64,000 nucleotides of DNA, taken from Apteryx mantelli (lineage: Eukaryota > Chordata > Aves > Apterygiformes > Apterygidae). The position numbers were made by a program, and so were the translations under genes. The DNA is taken from the NCBI RefSeq assembly GCF_036417845.1, contig NC_089980.1, positions 117,577,169 through 117,641,168 on the forward strand, written 5' to 3'. The notes under the pieces were generated by a model. It did not search any database. It saw nothing but the letters and a program-made list of their open reading frames with translations, and was not told where the DNA came from. This document shows, in pieces, positions 15,228-29,000 of the stretch. Numbering within the stretch: the stretch's first letter is position 1; every line of letters begins with the position of its first letter.

Positions 15228-15402
15228 GTTGAACAGGTGGCCCAAAGAGGTTGTGCTGTCTCCGTTGGAGGTTTTCAAGATCCAGAAAGAAAAAGCCCTT
15301 AGCAATTCAAATTCAATGTTGACCCTGCTCTGAGGAGGAGATTGGCCTAGACAACCTCTTGAGTTCCCCTCCAGTCTAAATGATTCTGTGATCTGATGAT
15401 CT
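15228..15402 (+). mobile_element. CR1 3' fragment
   Basis: Reads GTGGCCCAAAGAGGTTGTG, then a TTGGAGGTTTTCAAGA block, TTGACCCTGCTCTGAGGAGG and ATGATTCTGTGATCTGATG. These are the ordered landmarks of a CR1 3' end in the sense direction. Confidence 0.85.
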
Positions 15403-16877
15403 TTGGGGTTACTGTAATTCCTACCCAGCTGCTTATAACCCTAATGAATTGCTTTTGCATTTTGGCCTGATGATGAATAGAAATGGTCTAGTCTTGTCCA
15501 TGTCTCTTCCATTGGGTCAGACAAAGGACTAATGGGAGGCTGAGATGATAGGGGTTTTTTGGCAGACAGGATTTACTGGTAGAACTGTGGGCTTCTGAAG
15601 TCATGCAGTCAGTGTAAGTTTTACCTTTGAATCCAAATGTAATTCATTCCAGAATTATTTCAGGTTTACAATGATGAATCTGACCTAGAGTTTTCAGAAT
15701 GCTGTTTCATGTATATAATTGCTTCCTTTTTCTCCTTAACATTGGCATATAAGGGACAAAATGTACCATAACTAGTTTTTCTCCCTTCCCTGAAAACTCC
15801 AATGTATTTATTTTGAAACAATTGAATTCGAAGGCTCTGATGTCACTGGCAAAGTGGCAAAATGTACTGGTGACTATTCCTCTTGCTTTACTGCTGTTGC
15901 TGTAATTCTTTCATTCCACTTATATCTTATTCCACTGATGTGTCTTAGAACAAACTGTTAATGTACTTACATGCTCTGGGTGACAAAGCTTCATTGTGAA
16001 ACAGTTGGTTTGTTTGTCTATGTTTAGCACTGCTGTGGTTATTTATTATTTATTCCCATCTCATCATCCTATTACAGGCAATGAGTATATAAAATTGCAG
16101 AGACTGATGTGTTCTTTGTCTGTCCCCAAAGAAAACCCAGTCAAATAGATATCTAGTTGAATGATGAAATATTAAAATAAATACACAACAAGCATCCACA
16201 GTAAATGCTACCTTGGTCTTTGTTCCTGTATTCAGAGAAATAAGGCATCCCCTGAAGAAAAACTTCTTGGTATCCAGCTTTGTCACTGTTGACAAATTCT
16301 GGGGGAATGAGGACATTTCAATACAAAGGTGCAGGGGAAACCATAATCAAAACATTTTACTTCTCATACCTCAAAAGGAAAAAATAAAAAAACTCAAATA
16401 TTGAACCTGCTTTCACATCGACTGAAAGTGAAGCATGCATGTTTCCTTATCTACTGAATTATTACTCTTCCCCCTTTTTTTACTTTGATTAAAAGGATTC
16501 CTGTCTTCTTTTCTCCTCTCTCATTCTTAGTGTACTTCATTTTCCCAGACCTATGATACATTTCTTAACTTGGTTTTTATTTATCTGTGTTACTTACATG
16601 ACCTCCCATTAATAAGGTATTTTAGCATGTCTTAATATTCAATATATTAGCCTCACAATGACTCTGTGAAGCAAGAAAGTACTAGAATTACTTTTTATCA
16701 GTGGAAAACTCGGACACAGATCCCTCAAAATAACAACGGTACCTGAAATGCGAGTCGGATGTATACGCCAATGCCCTCTTTAGTCTGAGGGGATCCTAAC
16801 GTGTATCTTTCCCCTTCCAGAGAAGACCTTAGTCATGAAGCCAGAGTTTATTCCATAGGGAGTTGAGGGGAAAAGGA

Positions 16878-16912
16878 GGATTTTCCCCTCTTGTACTAAG
16901 AGGGGAAAATCC
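16878..16912. repeat. perfect 15-bp hairpin
   Basis: GGATTTTCCCCTCTT and its exact reverse complement are separated by the five-base loop GTACT. No gene lies nearby. Confidence 0.9.
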
Positions 16913-18107
16913 ATGCCCTCCTCTGGAAGCTGTGCAATTGTTTAGAAAATAATTTCATTGGGCATTGGATCATGAAGAGCATAATAGAGCCCTCTGTGTC
17001 TCAGCATGTCATGCTCAAAGCTGGCTGTGTATGGAGGGCAATGTGTAAATTCCTCTTCTGAGCTGGAATAGCTCCATTATATGTGGCATTTTTAATATGT
17101 GGGACCCTGATTACCCTCCCTCTTGCAGAATTCAGCATGCCTCTTCTCCCATCTCCTACTGTGTTCTCTAGTTGCTGCTGCCTGTCAGCGAGGTGAGGGC
17201 AGTTACTTGTTCTTCATGCATCATCTAGCTTGATGCCTGGGCCCCTAAGCAGTTGTTAGAATACAAATAAATAATAATAGCATCAACTAGCTGTATTTGG
17301 TCTTGTACTCCAGGCATTGTCCTAGGCCCTTCAGTCTCCGATTATGTGATGTAGCTGTCCTCAGTAGACAGTAGAATCTCAAGAATAGCTCAGCTCTCAC
17401 AGATGGGTATTCCCTTTAGCTGTAGAAAAAGCCTGTAAAGAAAAAGTAGGAATAGAGCTTCCCAAGGGGAACATAATTTCTGAGCAATAGGGTTGACAGT
17501 AAATCTGACACTGAGACTGCGGAAGTCCACCTGAAAGTATGGAAGATCAGGCCATGTATATAAAATATGTTGAAGTCCCATGTCTCAGCTGACAAAAAAA
17601 ATCACAGTTAAAGCAGTTTTAAAGTGCTTATTTTAAATTACTTAAACAATTTATTAGCAAAATGTGATATTGAAGAAAAGTACAACCTTTTTCTCTAACC
17701 AAATAAATTCTATGGAACAAGTGGTATTAGTATATTCATAACAAAGTCCTCACTTAACTTCGACAAAAAAAGGAAATTGTGATAATCCAAAATATCAGAA
17801 GCTTATTTAAATGTTTTCATGCAGTTGCCTATAGATTTAGAAGGTCCTTCCTGTAATTACATTATACCAATCACAGTGTAGAGGGCATGAATGTTGGTCT
17901 GCTGCTTTCCAGATTGTAAAACAGTTGTTTTTATCTTATGATGCAAAATCATAGAGAATCTGAGAGATTGTTAACAACAATGTATGGAATCAAACCAAAC
18001 TTTTTTATGTATATAAAGCCTCTGTTAATTCTGAGCGAGCAAAAACATGAAAACATTGCTGGCACCACCTACAGAAGTAGTTCAGTATTAGCTTTTAAGG
18101 TTTTCTT

Positions 18108-18263
18108 AAAAAAAGAAAGGCAGGAAGGCAGGAAGGAAGGAAAAGAAAAAGCAAGCAAGAAATAAAGAACAAAAGAAAGAGAAAGAGAGAAAGAAAGAAG
18201 GAAGGAAGGAACAAACGAATGAACGAACAGAAGGAAAAGGAAGAGGAAGAAAAAAGAAACAAA
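18108..18263. repeat. purine-rich microsatellite (GAAA/GGAA)
   Basis: About 155 bases of A and G with a few C and T, including GGAAGGAAGG and AACGAATGAACGAAC parts. The overlapping Phe/Ser/Leu open frames on the minus strand reflect composition only. Confidence 0.92.
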
Positions 18264-19161
18264 TTTGTGACCACACACAAAGAACTTCAGGAACCAGAAT
18301 TATATAGATGCTCAGCCCCTTACCGATAAAGTGCTGTTTTTCAGTAGCTGCTGTGTTTTCCATGCAACTTGTTCAAATACCAAAGTGCGCTTACATGTTT
18401 GTGAATGGTCCACAGGAAATGATAAGTGACAAGATACAATCTGTAATGTGTGGAAAACAATTTTTACCCTGGAGAACTTACTTTCTGGTGCTGAAAGACT
18501 ATGTATACGTATTAATCACATTTTCACAGCTGGATTTTTGAATAGGGCCTCATTAAACTGTTATAAATATATACCATATTGTTGTGGCTTTTTTTTTTCT
18601 CATCAGCAACGAGATCACTTTCGTACGGAAGAACGCAGTTTCATTATATCCACTCCAGCTGTGCTCTGCTTCTAAAGTCCTAGCATTTGCCAAATGTAAA
18701 ACTTAGCACTTCTCTCACAACAGCAGTAAGTTGGTAAAGTTGCTTGAATGGAATATAATATAGAAAACAAACTGGGTAAGGGATAAAAAGAACTTTAAAA
18801 CTGAGAGAATTTTGGTTACAGATATTCTTTGTTTCTGTGCTTATCCGTCATTGTCACATGCTTTCATTTTTTTTATGAAGGGTAATGTGGTTATTATCAT
18901 AAAAAAAGAGACTACTGAGCCCCATATCAGTGAAAGTAGAGAAGAAAAAAAATTCCTTTGACCCAAATGACAGATAGTAGCACATAGTTCCACAAAGCAT
19001 CATCATGCATGTTTAAAAAGGTACAGAAACAGCAGGCCATATGCTTGATGTTGCTTTAAGTTCGTGCTCAGACCTCTGTAAAAAAGGTATCTCCATTAAC
19101 AGTGACCTAAAAAAACCTCAGTAAGGGCTTGTGTTTAAGTATAGGCTTAAATCTCAGTGAA

Positions 19162-19191
19162 AAAACAAACAAACAAACAAAACAAAACAAG
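19162..19191. repeat. (AAAC)n simple repeat
   Basis: AAACAAACAAACAAAC followed by AAAACAAAAC units. Confidence 0.85.
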
Positions 19192-22029
19192 ATCTCAGTG
19201 ACATTAAAGGTAAAATCTCCTTTTAATTTCATCAGGGCCAAATTTCATTTGCTGGCTCCTCAAAGGCAAAGTGAACGCTTGTCCATGTTGCAGACCTGGG
19301 CCTGTGGTGCAGCTATGAAACCTGCAGGCAGCCCAGCCCCGCGGGATCGGCGGTTCCAAAGGACTCGGGCACTGGGCAGGATGGGCTGGAGGCAGCCAGG
19401 GTGATGCCACAGCCCACAGGGCTGGCTGGTCCATCTTATCCTTGGACCTAGCTATGCTGGCCCACACCATGAATGCTGCATCTCTGAGTCAGGTTATGTT
19501 CCTGCAACCAAAAGAAGAGAAGCAAGGCGTGAATATGCCTATGAAGTAGCTTAGCCAAAATCTTTGTTTTTGATGATGTTTTATAATTTGCCAACTAACA
19601 CTTAGTCTCTTGTCCCAGGAGTTCCTGTCTAGTCTCCAGGTAGGTGTAAGATTTAACAAAATTGCTGTATATATTCATATTTTCATTCTTCACAATATTT
19701 TATGAGTATATAAGATGTCTATAAACATTCTTTATTGATACTGTTTATTGAAAGTAGCTCCCTGATGAAACAATTCCAGCTGATTGCACTGATGTAGCTC
19801 AGAGAGAAATCAGAGTGGAGATTGATTTTACATCGTTGCATTTCCTTAAAGATTTTCGTTTTTTTACCTAAAACAAACTACATATAATCATTACATTTTG
19901 AAGCAAATGAGTAATTATTAAACTGGAGATTGCTATGATCCCATTAAAGTAAGTCTATTCTTGTACTAAGAGCAATGATTCACTGTTCACAAGTGGGCTT
20001 TACTTCACATAGACCACTGACGTTAAATGCTAATTCTTAAGCCAAATCAGAGCTAGCGTTTTTTTCTTCTTGAGCTGCAGTATAAAAATACAGTAAAAAT
20101 AACATCTAACCAGTGCAGGAGTCTCACAAATACCATTTATTACTGAGCCCAAGTCCCATATTGTCACAGAGGGTATCAGAGAGTATATAATTGCAATGCC
20201 AAATACCCATGCTTTCTCCCAATGAGCAAAACGGCTGCATCTATGCACTGTTTCACTCAAACTGCTTGACCCTGCTGAGCTATTCGGTTATACTGTAGCT
20301 ACTGTCTCTACCAAGCCCTGCACTATTCAGTGTAGATATTGCCTAAGACAAAGATGTACATTCTTCTGCACAGCCCTTCTGCCTCTGCAGGCAAACAAAA
20401 CCTGTTTATCTAGGACTTTCCTTCCATATGAAGGTGCACAGACACCAGCAGGAAAGATGGAGTTCATCTTACCTAAACCACCTAATCTGCTGACGATTAC
20501 ATACTCCACCTGGGACAGTCATCACTATACCCAGGTACCCAGAGATAGGTCTCTTCAAAGAGCACTTCAGCATATATTGTGGCAGAGGTTTAAGGGAGTT
20601 TTTAATCACTTCCTTGGTGACCATCAAACTTGTAGACCTGCCCCTCTCCCTCTGCTGACTGCGCAGAGAGCATGAACTAAGGCTAAAGGCCTACTACACC
20701 AGTCAAGTGAAGTGAGTTGAATCTCAGCTAAAGTACACAGAAGTAGGAGGAACTTTAGCTGATGGGCTACAGTATGTTAGACAGGTAGCAACCAGTTCCC
20801 ATCTTATGGAAACAAAGATGGAAAAGAAAAGGAACAACAACCTTCATGCAGCTGGTGCTTCCAGGTAGAGTGTGTAACATACTTACCAAACGCAACATGC
20901 AGCTCCTTGTGGGTGAATAGCTGAGTACCAGTGACATTATCTCCTGCTGTTACAGGGAAGAAAAAAAAAATCTGTGAAATTGCCGTAACTGAAAAAGATT
21001 ACAGAAAAAACAATGTCTCTTCTATTTTTGGTTTATTCACTTTGTACATTTGGTAGCATACATGGTATTGTCATTTTCACTATCTTCTCTAAATCAGTGA
21101 GTTTCCTCTTTTCTTAGTGAATAGAAATTATTTATCAGGCTGTGGTTACTTTTTAATTCATTTCTTTTAACTGATCATACTGCACACTCATGGTTGTCTC
21201 CACTAACACATTACAGCTGAGAATAGTCAGGAAGAGCTATATCTGTTGTCTGTTATATAGAGAGTACAAGATTTGTATCCTATTTTATTTATCTAATCAA
21301 CTTTATTTTTGTATTTCCATGGCAACTATTACTGCCCTGTATAAGTACTCAGGTCAGTAAACTTATTCTGGATTTATTCAGTTCAAGTGAGTTTGAAATC
21401 AGAAATTGCTCCTATAACAATTTCCTTCATAATGAGAAGTTCCTGTAGAGGAGGAGTCAGTTTTTCATGCTCTGGATGGGTTCTATCCAATAAATTATGA
21501 GGTGCCAATTAATATGGGCCACAGAGCAGGTTTTGTTATTAAACCAGTTTATTAATGTTTTCCCTTGAATGGGAAGATGATTTTAAATTGATCACTTAGC
21601 AGTAAGAGCTCTGTCAGTCACACCTCTGCTTCCAGCCTTCCATGGACTTTGTTTGGAAGTTTGTGTGGAAGGCTATGGAAAATAATTTTTATTTTAACTA
21701 TTTTCCTCTAAATTAATGGATTTTCTGAAAATGTCACTGTGAGAGGGAAGTGTTCTTATACTGTTGACTAAGTAGTTTTTGTTTAATCAGACTTCTTAGC
21801 AACCTTGTATATTATCAATGACAGAGTGTTGATTTTTAGTCTTCCTATGGGATTGAGTATGGGTCAAGAGGATTGTTTTCTTTTTCCCTTTTCTATTGTT
21901 TGCAAGCATGTGGCTCCAACATCGCTGTTGTCATCTTGCCAGTGCTTCTTTCACCCAAGATTAAGCATTTGCTTTAAGAGGCAGTTGCACACCAGCAACT
22001 TTCGTGATAATTTATTTAGTGAGGTTTTC

Positions 22030-22030
22030 T

Positions 22031-22076
<46 letters not shown>
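22030..22076. repeat. (TC)n(AT)n microsatellite
   Basis: A run of about nine TC units changes directly into fourteen AT units. Likely polymorphic. Confidence 0.95.
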
Positions 22077-22079
<3 letters not shown>

Positions 22080-24227
22080 TTTGCTTTGGAGGCCATATAG
22101 TGTAATCTGGTCCTCTAACAAAAAATCACAAATATATGAAAAATTTAATCTCTGGACTTGAAGAACAAGCAACGAGAAATTTGTAAGACAACATAATCTG
22201 TGAATATGTTGACTTATGCCCCAGTAAAGAAGCAAATTTATTTTAGTAATAATATCTGAGTGGTGCATTCCACTAACCTGACTCACTGCTTGATTAGATA
22301 TGGCACACAGTGGCTCCAGTGAATAGAGCAAGGCAGCCTTAAAGAATAGATTGCAAGGCTCTTCTTATCAGAGACCTTCAGAAGTCTCTAGAAGGTAGCT
22401 GATCCTATTTGACAGCTCCCACTATCACTTCCACCTTATTTTTCAGGATATGCTGCACTGATATTTGCTACAGCTTCCAAAAAAAAAGTGTATAAAAGGT
22501 ATATGAATTAATATCTCTCTTTAGCATAACAAAGAGTTGTTTTTAAAAGCTGCTTCTGGATTGGGCACTTCTCTGAAATTTAAATCTGTACATACACACA
22601 TATATATATAATCAAATATAACATAATATTAAAATTAATTTCTGATGTAGAAAAGACTAGAAGTATGATTAATCAGAATCTTGATGCTGGAATTCAGTAA
22701 GATTTCAAACTGGGAGTGTTAGAGGGATATTTTTTATCATTTACTGTTCTGAAGTTTGAAAAATTACATTGCTTTGTACAGAATAGACATAATATGTCTC
22801 ACATAGACATAGTCTCACATAAGATATTGCTAATCAAAGTAGGGTAACCACAGTACTCACAGTCTCCTTAGGAGTGAAATGACTTATCAACCCAAATCAA
22901 GATCCAGGAGAAAAAAAAAAAAAAAGGATATTAACTCAGAAATTAAAATGATGAAGCAATTTTTATAATGCTGATAAGGGCTAGCAGCTTCTAACATATC
23001 ATCTGGTAGAACTTGCTACAATCACTTTCTATAAAGGTAAGAGTTTAGTTTTTCTCTATGCCTAACCTAAACTACTGCAATTTAAGCCTGTTTCTTTTTG
23101 TTCTAACTCCAAAGGGGAGAAAGGTTCATTCACTTCCATTCTTCAGCATATATCCGAAGAGGGCTGTCATGTCTTGCCTCAGACTTCTCTTTCTTTCACT
23201 CAGTAACATCTCCACATCTTTCTCGAAGAGCAGAGCCCCAAACTAGAACAAAGACCAACGGAGGAATCACTTTTGAAGAGGGAGGAAAGATTATTTTACA
23301 TGTCAGGCAGACTATCATCCGCTTAATATACCACAGGCTGTTCATCTGTAGCTCTAGAGCATATCACTGGGTTTACATTCAATGCATTGGCCATTATAAT
23401 CTCTAGATCTTTCTTTTACAAAACCGCTAGCTTGCCAGTTGCTTTGCATTCTGAATTGCCTAAGTAGATTGTCTAAGTGTATCTTGCATTTGACTTTATT
23501 AAATATCATATTATTTTTAAGACTATTTTTCCAAGTTGTCAGGATCATTTTGAATTCTAATCCTGTCTTTCAACATATTTGCAATACCTTCAATATTGAA
23601 CAGTCTGATGTTTTTCTCAGTATTTATTTGCAATTGTTCTGATTTTTTGAAATACTAATTGTTTCTTACTATTAAAAAATGAATATGATAAGATTATCCT
23701 ACTTCTTATGATCTCTAAGCAGTTCAGTAAGTCTGAACTGCTAAGTAAAAATATTCACAAAACAGAACATTCATAAAATACTCATATATTATTAATAGGA
23801 TTAATCAACCCAGAATAAAGCCAGGGTCACAATATTTCAGGCAGCAATTGTTCTGTGAATAATATGAATAGTATAAAAATAGATGATTGTGCGAATAACT
23901 GATTTTTAATATTAATACAAATATAATTTTAATTTTTTCTTATAGGGCAAGTAACAGGTTTTTTTTGCAGTCAGATAAAATGTCTGTTGGAACTGAACCA
24001 GAACATTTAATTTGGGGGCTTTGTTTGTTTGTTCTTCTGGAGTTTTGCTTGTTTGCTTGTTTTTCCTTTTATTAAAAAATGAACAGTAATAATGCATAAC
24101 TGAGATAGTTTTAATTTTTTTTTAAGAAATGCTTTTTTCTTGTCTTTTTTTTTTCAGTTCTCTTTTCCTTTGCTTTCTGAATCTATTGAACACCTACAGC
24201 AGGACCTCAGAAAGAATTCTTACAGTT

Positions 24228-24416
24228 AGAAGGTTGAACACTGAAACAAGTTGCCTGAAAATATTGTGAAATCTTCATCCTTAAAGATTTTCAGAAGTTG
24301 ACTAGACAAGGCCCAGAAGACTGATCTAAATTTGACCTAACCCTGCTTTGAGTAGGAGATTGGACAAGATGACCTCCAGAGGTCCCTTACAATCTATATT
24401 TTTCTATGATTCTATG
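24228..24416 (+). mobile_element. CR1 3' fragment
   Basis: Contains CTAACCCTGCTTTGAGTAGG, GATGACCTCCAGAGGTCCC and the terminal TTCTATGATTCTATG. A typical 5'-truncated CR1 3' end of about 190 bases. Confidence 0.88.
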
Positions 24417-25499
24417 CAAATTAAATAAAGAACATATGTTAAAGCTGAAAAATGCTAATAATTTGTTTACCTGATAAATTTCAGTGTGCAAAGCTTCTAC
24501 TAAACTCGATAAGCTAGTATTTATGGGCCCAATGAAGTTTTAACACACAAACAGAGATATATTTGTTAGGTGAAAGCAGGATCATAGGACAGATTATTTG
24601 AATAACTTGAAAGCTGAGAAGATGATTCAGATTCTTTGTGGGAAGTTTCATTACTACACCTCTGAACATCAATGACACACTTGAGCTACATCAATAATTT
24701 CTGCCTGAGGCATTCAAGGACTGAACTGGATTCGACAGCTTTGTTTCGTTTCTCATAGCCTCATTTTGTGTGTGTGACTGTGGGTGTGGGTGGGTAAGAG
24801 CATGGACTTCACTCCAGCTTCTAGCAATTTTATATAGATACCTTTCATTCCTCTTGCTGTACTAAACATCATTTATCCTTTTCTTCCCCCTCCCCCCCCC
24901 GTCTCTAAACTACTAAAGGAGGTTTATGACTGTATTGTTATCCATAAGATGATTAAATCAGGCCCATAAGTCATACTTCTGGTTTCGGCTGTTTTAGTCC
25001 AATCCTCATAAATATCAAGACCAGAGGATGTTGTTACAAGCAGTGGCCAACAGAGACATATTTGACCTGATTTGGAACAGGACAAAACACCACAAGGTGA
25101 GAGTGACCTAGTAGCAATATAGTTGCAGGTAGGTTGCACTAAGGACATGAGGAAAGCAAGGTTTAGAGGAACAAGGTAACATCTTTTAACAATTAGGTGA
25201 AATAGCTGGACAGAGCAGGGAACCCTTGCAGGTCTGGTTCTTTTCATCAAACTTGACAAAAATCACAGCTGGGCAGTCTGGAAAGCTTGTCTGATTTTAC
25301 TTTATCAGCTGGTGGTAAAAGAAATTACTTCTCCCTGCACATATTGCTTCCTTAAATGTGACTTAATGTATCCCCGACTGGGTAAGTTTCTTTAGAGCTT
25401 CAAGGTATAAATCTCTGTAAGATTACCCATCTGGAATGAGTGCTTGGGGCTAGTGTTTATTCAAAATGCCAATATGCCAAAATGCCCCCCCTGTTTAAG

Positions 25500-25860
25500 A
25501 TTCAGAACAAAGGCCGGGCAGGGCCGGGCCATGGCGGGGCTGGAGCCAGCACCACTGCGGCATTGCGGGGCAGTGACCGACGGCCCCGGGCTGGGCTGCG
25601 ATGGCGCTGGGGCTGGGGAGGGCAGAAGCCCCTGGAGATGCTGGGCAGAGCCCTGACACTGACGAACGAGAGAGGAGCCCTGACCCTACGTGGGATGGTT
25701 TCGCTGCAAGGCTGTGGTCCCTGATGGCACTGGCTGCCTGTTGGCCCCCTCCGGTGCAGCTCCCTTAGGAAGCACCCTGTCACGGCTGACGGGGCAGCTC
25801 AGCCAAGGGCAGAGCCCAGGAGCGGCTCCGGAGCCAGGCGGCCTTGCGCTCTAGTGTACC
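25500..25860. other. isolated GC- and CpG-rich island in the gene desert
   Basis: About 360 bases rich in CpG, with GGGCCGGGCC and CCGACGGCCCCGGG, inside AT-rich sequence. Short open frames cross it on both strands but none resembles a known protein. It could be a promoter of a non-coding transcript, a distal regulatory island, or a GC-rich repeat. Confidence 0.5.
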
Positions 25861-25984
25861 CCATGTAGCGGGAAAACTGCCCCCAGCAGCACAGGACAGG
25901 AAAGTTCAGTGTCATGATGTGAAAACACCACTCTGGTGGGTTATCGCAGAGCCTCATTGCTGTTTCAAGTGCTCTGAATGAAGC

Positions 25985-26004
25985 ACACACAGACACACAC
26001 ACAG
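25985..26004. repeat. (CA)n simple repeat
   Basis: A short CACACA run broken by one G, next to the GC-rich island. Confidence 0.75.
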
Positions 26005-29000
26005 GAATAATAACTGTGTCTCGGAGGTGCTCCCAGGAGCCCTGGGGGAGCAAGGCAGAAGCTGTGCAGTGCAGCTCTGAGTAATGGGAGCAAACAGAGG
26101 CGCCAGCTCTGAGCAATGGGCGCAAAAGTCAGTCTCCATCCGTTGGTCTGGGGCCAAGTTCTCCTCCTGGTGCAGTTTGCAAATGCAGTAAGGACACAGC
26201 TTCTGGTAAACCTGAAACTGGAGACAGTAACAGGCTAATAAATCTCTATGCACAGTGCGGTTATTAGAAGGGAACACAATGACATGAAGTTGTGCCACCT
26301 GAGGTAGGATCCTCAATGTGCCACATGGCCAGCCATCAGGGACCTTCTGCTTGGACTCACACTCGCAACGAGGACTGGCGTTCTGGTCACTGTACCTCCT
26401 CTGCTGCGATCTCCTAGCATGCAGCTCTGTTTAATGACCTCAGGCATAATGATCTTGAGCTCACATGGTTTGATAGATGCTGCCACTAAGGTTTTGTTCT
26501 TCACTAAGACTTTATTCTTGAACTGCTCCCTAATAACGGTCATGACCTTAATAATGCTATGGTGTGACCTGGGCTTTTTTTTTATACAAAGTTCTTTCAC
26601 ATTTTAATGGTTATTCTATTAACTCACTTGATTGTGTGCAACGGGGGACTGACACCAAGTTCTTGAAATGACATATCAAAGAGAATTTTCATTCATGAAT
26701 TATAGGCCATTATCTTACCCAGATCATTATACCTGGGGTTTACTAGACTCAGCTGAAAATTTTCAGACAAAACTTTCCTAATAGAAAATGTTTTCAATCT
26801 TCTTCCTTCTACTTTCCTTCTGCAACCATCCTGTTTGAGGGATTCGATTCTCCACATGAGCATCAACCTATGCAAAAGATCTCAGTAAGTTAGCTTTTTA
26901 ACAAATAGTCTGTCCGTGAGTGTCTGTGGAAAAACCTGCATTAAATCTCCAGTGAGCCAAAGTCCCTTTGAAATTTAGTTCATGGTGGATCTGAATTTAA
27001 ATTCAGTGACTGGAACAGCTTTTCTTTTGCTCAGGAACAGTGCCACAGTTAGCCTAGCTCCACACCTCCAGTCAGCTTTGTGAACAAATATCTGTTCTAG
27101 ATAAAATCTATGAAGAAAACCCACAGAGGGTAACGCATAGATTATAGGCTATAGTTTACAGTCATATAGATGCTTGATAGGTTCAATCCACCAGTTTGTC
27201 ACATCTTTCTTCCAGAATAAATGTGTCACTGTCCCTCTGATCAGGACTGTTTCACTGTACATCATAGCCTTTCTGTTTTTGCAGGCTATGGAAACCAGAA
27301 CTGACTATGATGTATTAGTCCCTGGACCTCAGTAGAGGTGATACTTCCACAGATTTACCACCTGCAAGAGTGATTTGCTTTGATTACTCCCTAGTGGCTC
27401 CAGATTCTAGAGGAAAATATTATTTTAGGCACAGATACTTATAACATTTAGAGCCTTGCAACATTATTAATGTTTCATTCATCCACTGCATTGGTCATGT
27501 CTGAATACAGTTGTCTTCAAAATGTTCATGCCTCCAAAACACCACTTCTCTCAGACAGATTATACTCCAAGGTGACAAGCAGAATTTGTGCATAACTTAC
27601 GCTGTGTTCTTACACACTCTAATTCTCTATGTGAAGAGAGAAGTTGCCTGTATTAGATCCTGTTTGCTGTCTGGCACTGCTGATAATGACATATGTAAGT
27701 AAGCCCAGTTTTCCTGTATTGATCTTATCCTTCTTCCCAACTGGTATGTTTTGTTATAGCATTCAGACAATTATATAATTATAAACCTTCAGCTGATCCC
27801 CACAATCTTGTGAGAGTTGTTGAAAGCTCCTAGCACATTTTAGAGCTCTAGTAAATGCAGCAAGTAGATCCACTGAAGCCACTGGAAATACTGCCACCAT
27901 GTCCAGGTCAATGAGACTGGATTACATACAGTGAAACTGTTCCTTCCTTTCTTTTGTGTAATCTCAGATCATTTTCTCCACAGCAGCTGCTTTGGAAAGA
28001 TGAACAAGTTACTCACTAGCAAGATCAGAATTCTGAAATATCCCTCGAGATGCATCTGCACCACCAGGCTGCTGTGCTTCCTGCTCTACACCAGGACTCA
28101 GCCCCTGATGGCATGCTTCAAATACATGCTAGTTTGCTTCCAGCCTCCAATTTGGAGCTCTCCTTTGCAAGAAAACCTGGACACAGTTGACAGGATAGTT
28201 TTTTTCCAGCGTCATTTTGCTACAGAACAACATGAATGCCAGCAAGTCTGATCCTATTAGCTCAGGGAAAAGCCTCACTCCATGGTGAGCATGGTGTACC
28301 AAAGATGCTATAGGAGCAGCCTTGCACGCTCTCTGCCTTAGAAGGGGCCATGTTTAGCAAAGTGTTTGAATGAAATCTTGTGATTACCTGAGACGTTTGC
28401 ATAATTTCCCCACTATTACCCAAAAATCATTCCCAAGGTTTTTGAGGTATGATTAAATAAAATCCATAACTATGGTGGGAAAAAATGTGATCGCAGTGGT
28501 ATTTAAAAAATGAGAAATATTATGTAATACAAACAGAACTGCTAGTGAAGAAACGCAGATACATATGGACTAAAGAATACAGAACTATGAGAGGCAAAAC
28601 CACAAGATTTTTGTTCTTATTTTCTTTAATGAGGTTAGTAAGGAATTTTTACTTTCTTACAAGATTATTATCAGTTTCAACTCCTAGCATCTATGTATTC
28701 CTCCTAATTAGACTACTATATATGAGAAATAATAAAATGTTCAGTTGTACAGTAATAGCTTCTTTAAAAGGTCTGCAGTATAAGATTTCTAGAATAGAAG
28801 ACAAAGTTTGACAGGGAAATAGCAACAAAACCATAACCTTTTAGTGCCTACTAGCAGGAGCTGAATGGTCAAAGTTACACAGATGGGAAATGCTACGAAA
28901 GAAATAGGCTTCTTAACTGAAAACAAAGAACGCTAAAATTAAAGAGGCAATACCAATAATGTGTAAAAATAAGACTTCATTAGCAGAATATAGTTGAGGA

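Larger units (their letters stand above)
15403..24227. other. intergenic, hairpin and microsatellites only
   Basis: Contains the 16.88-kb hairpin and the simple repeats listed separately. A slightly GC-rich patch at about 19300-19420 has no recognisable product. Confidence 0.6.

Noticed and set aside
18069..18363. Phe/Ser/Leu-rich frames on the minus strand
   Set aside because: Shadow of the purine microsatellite at 18108-18263.
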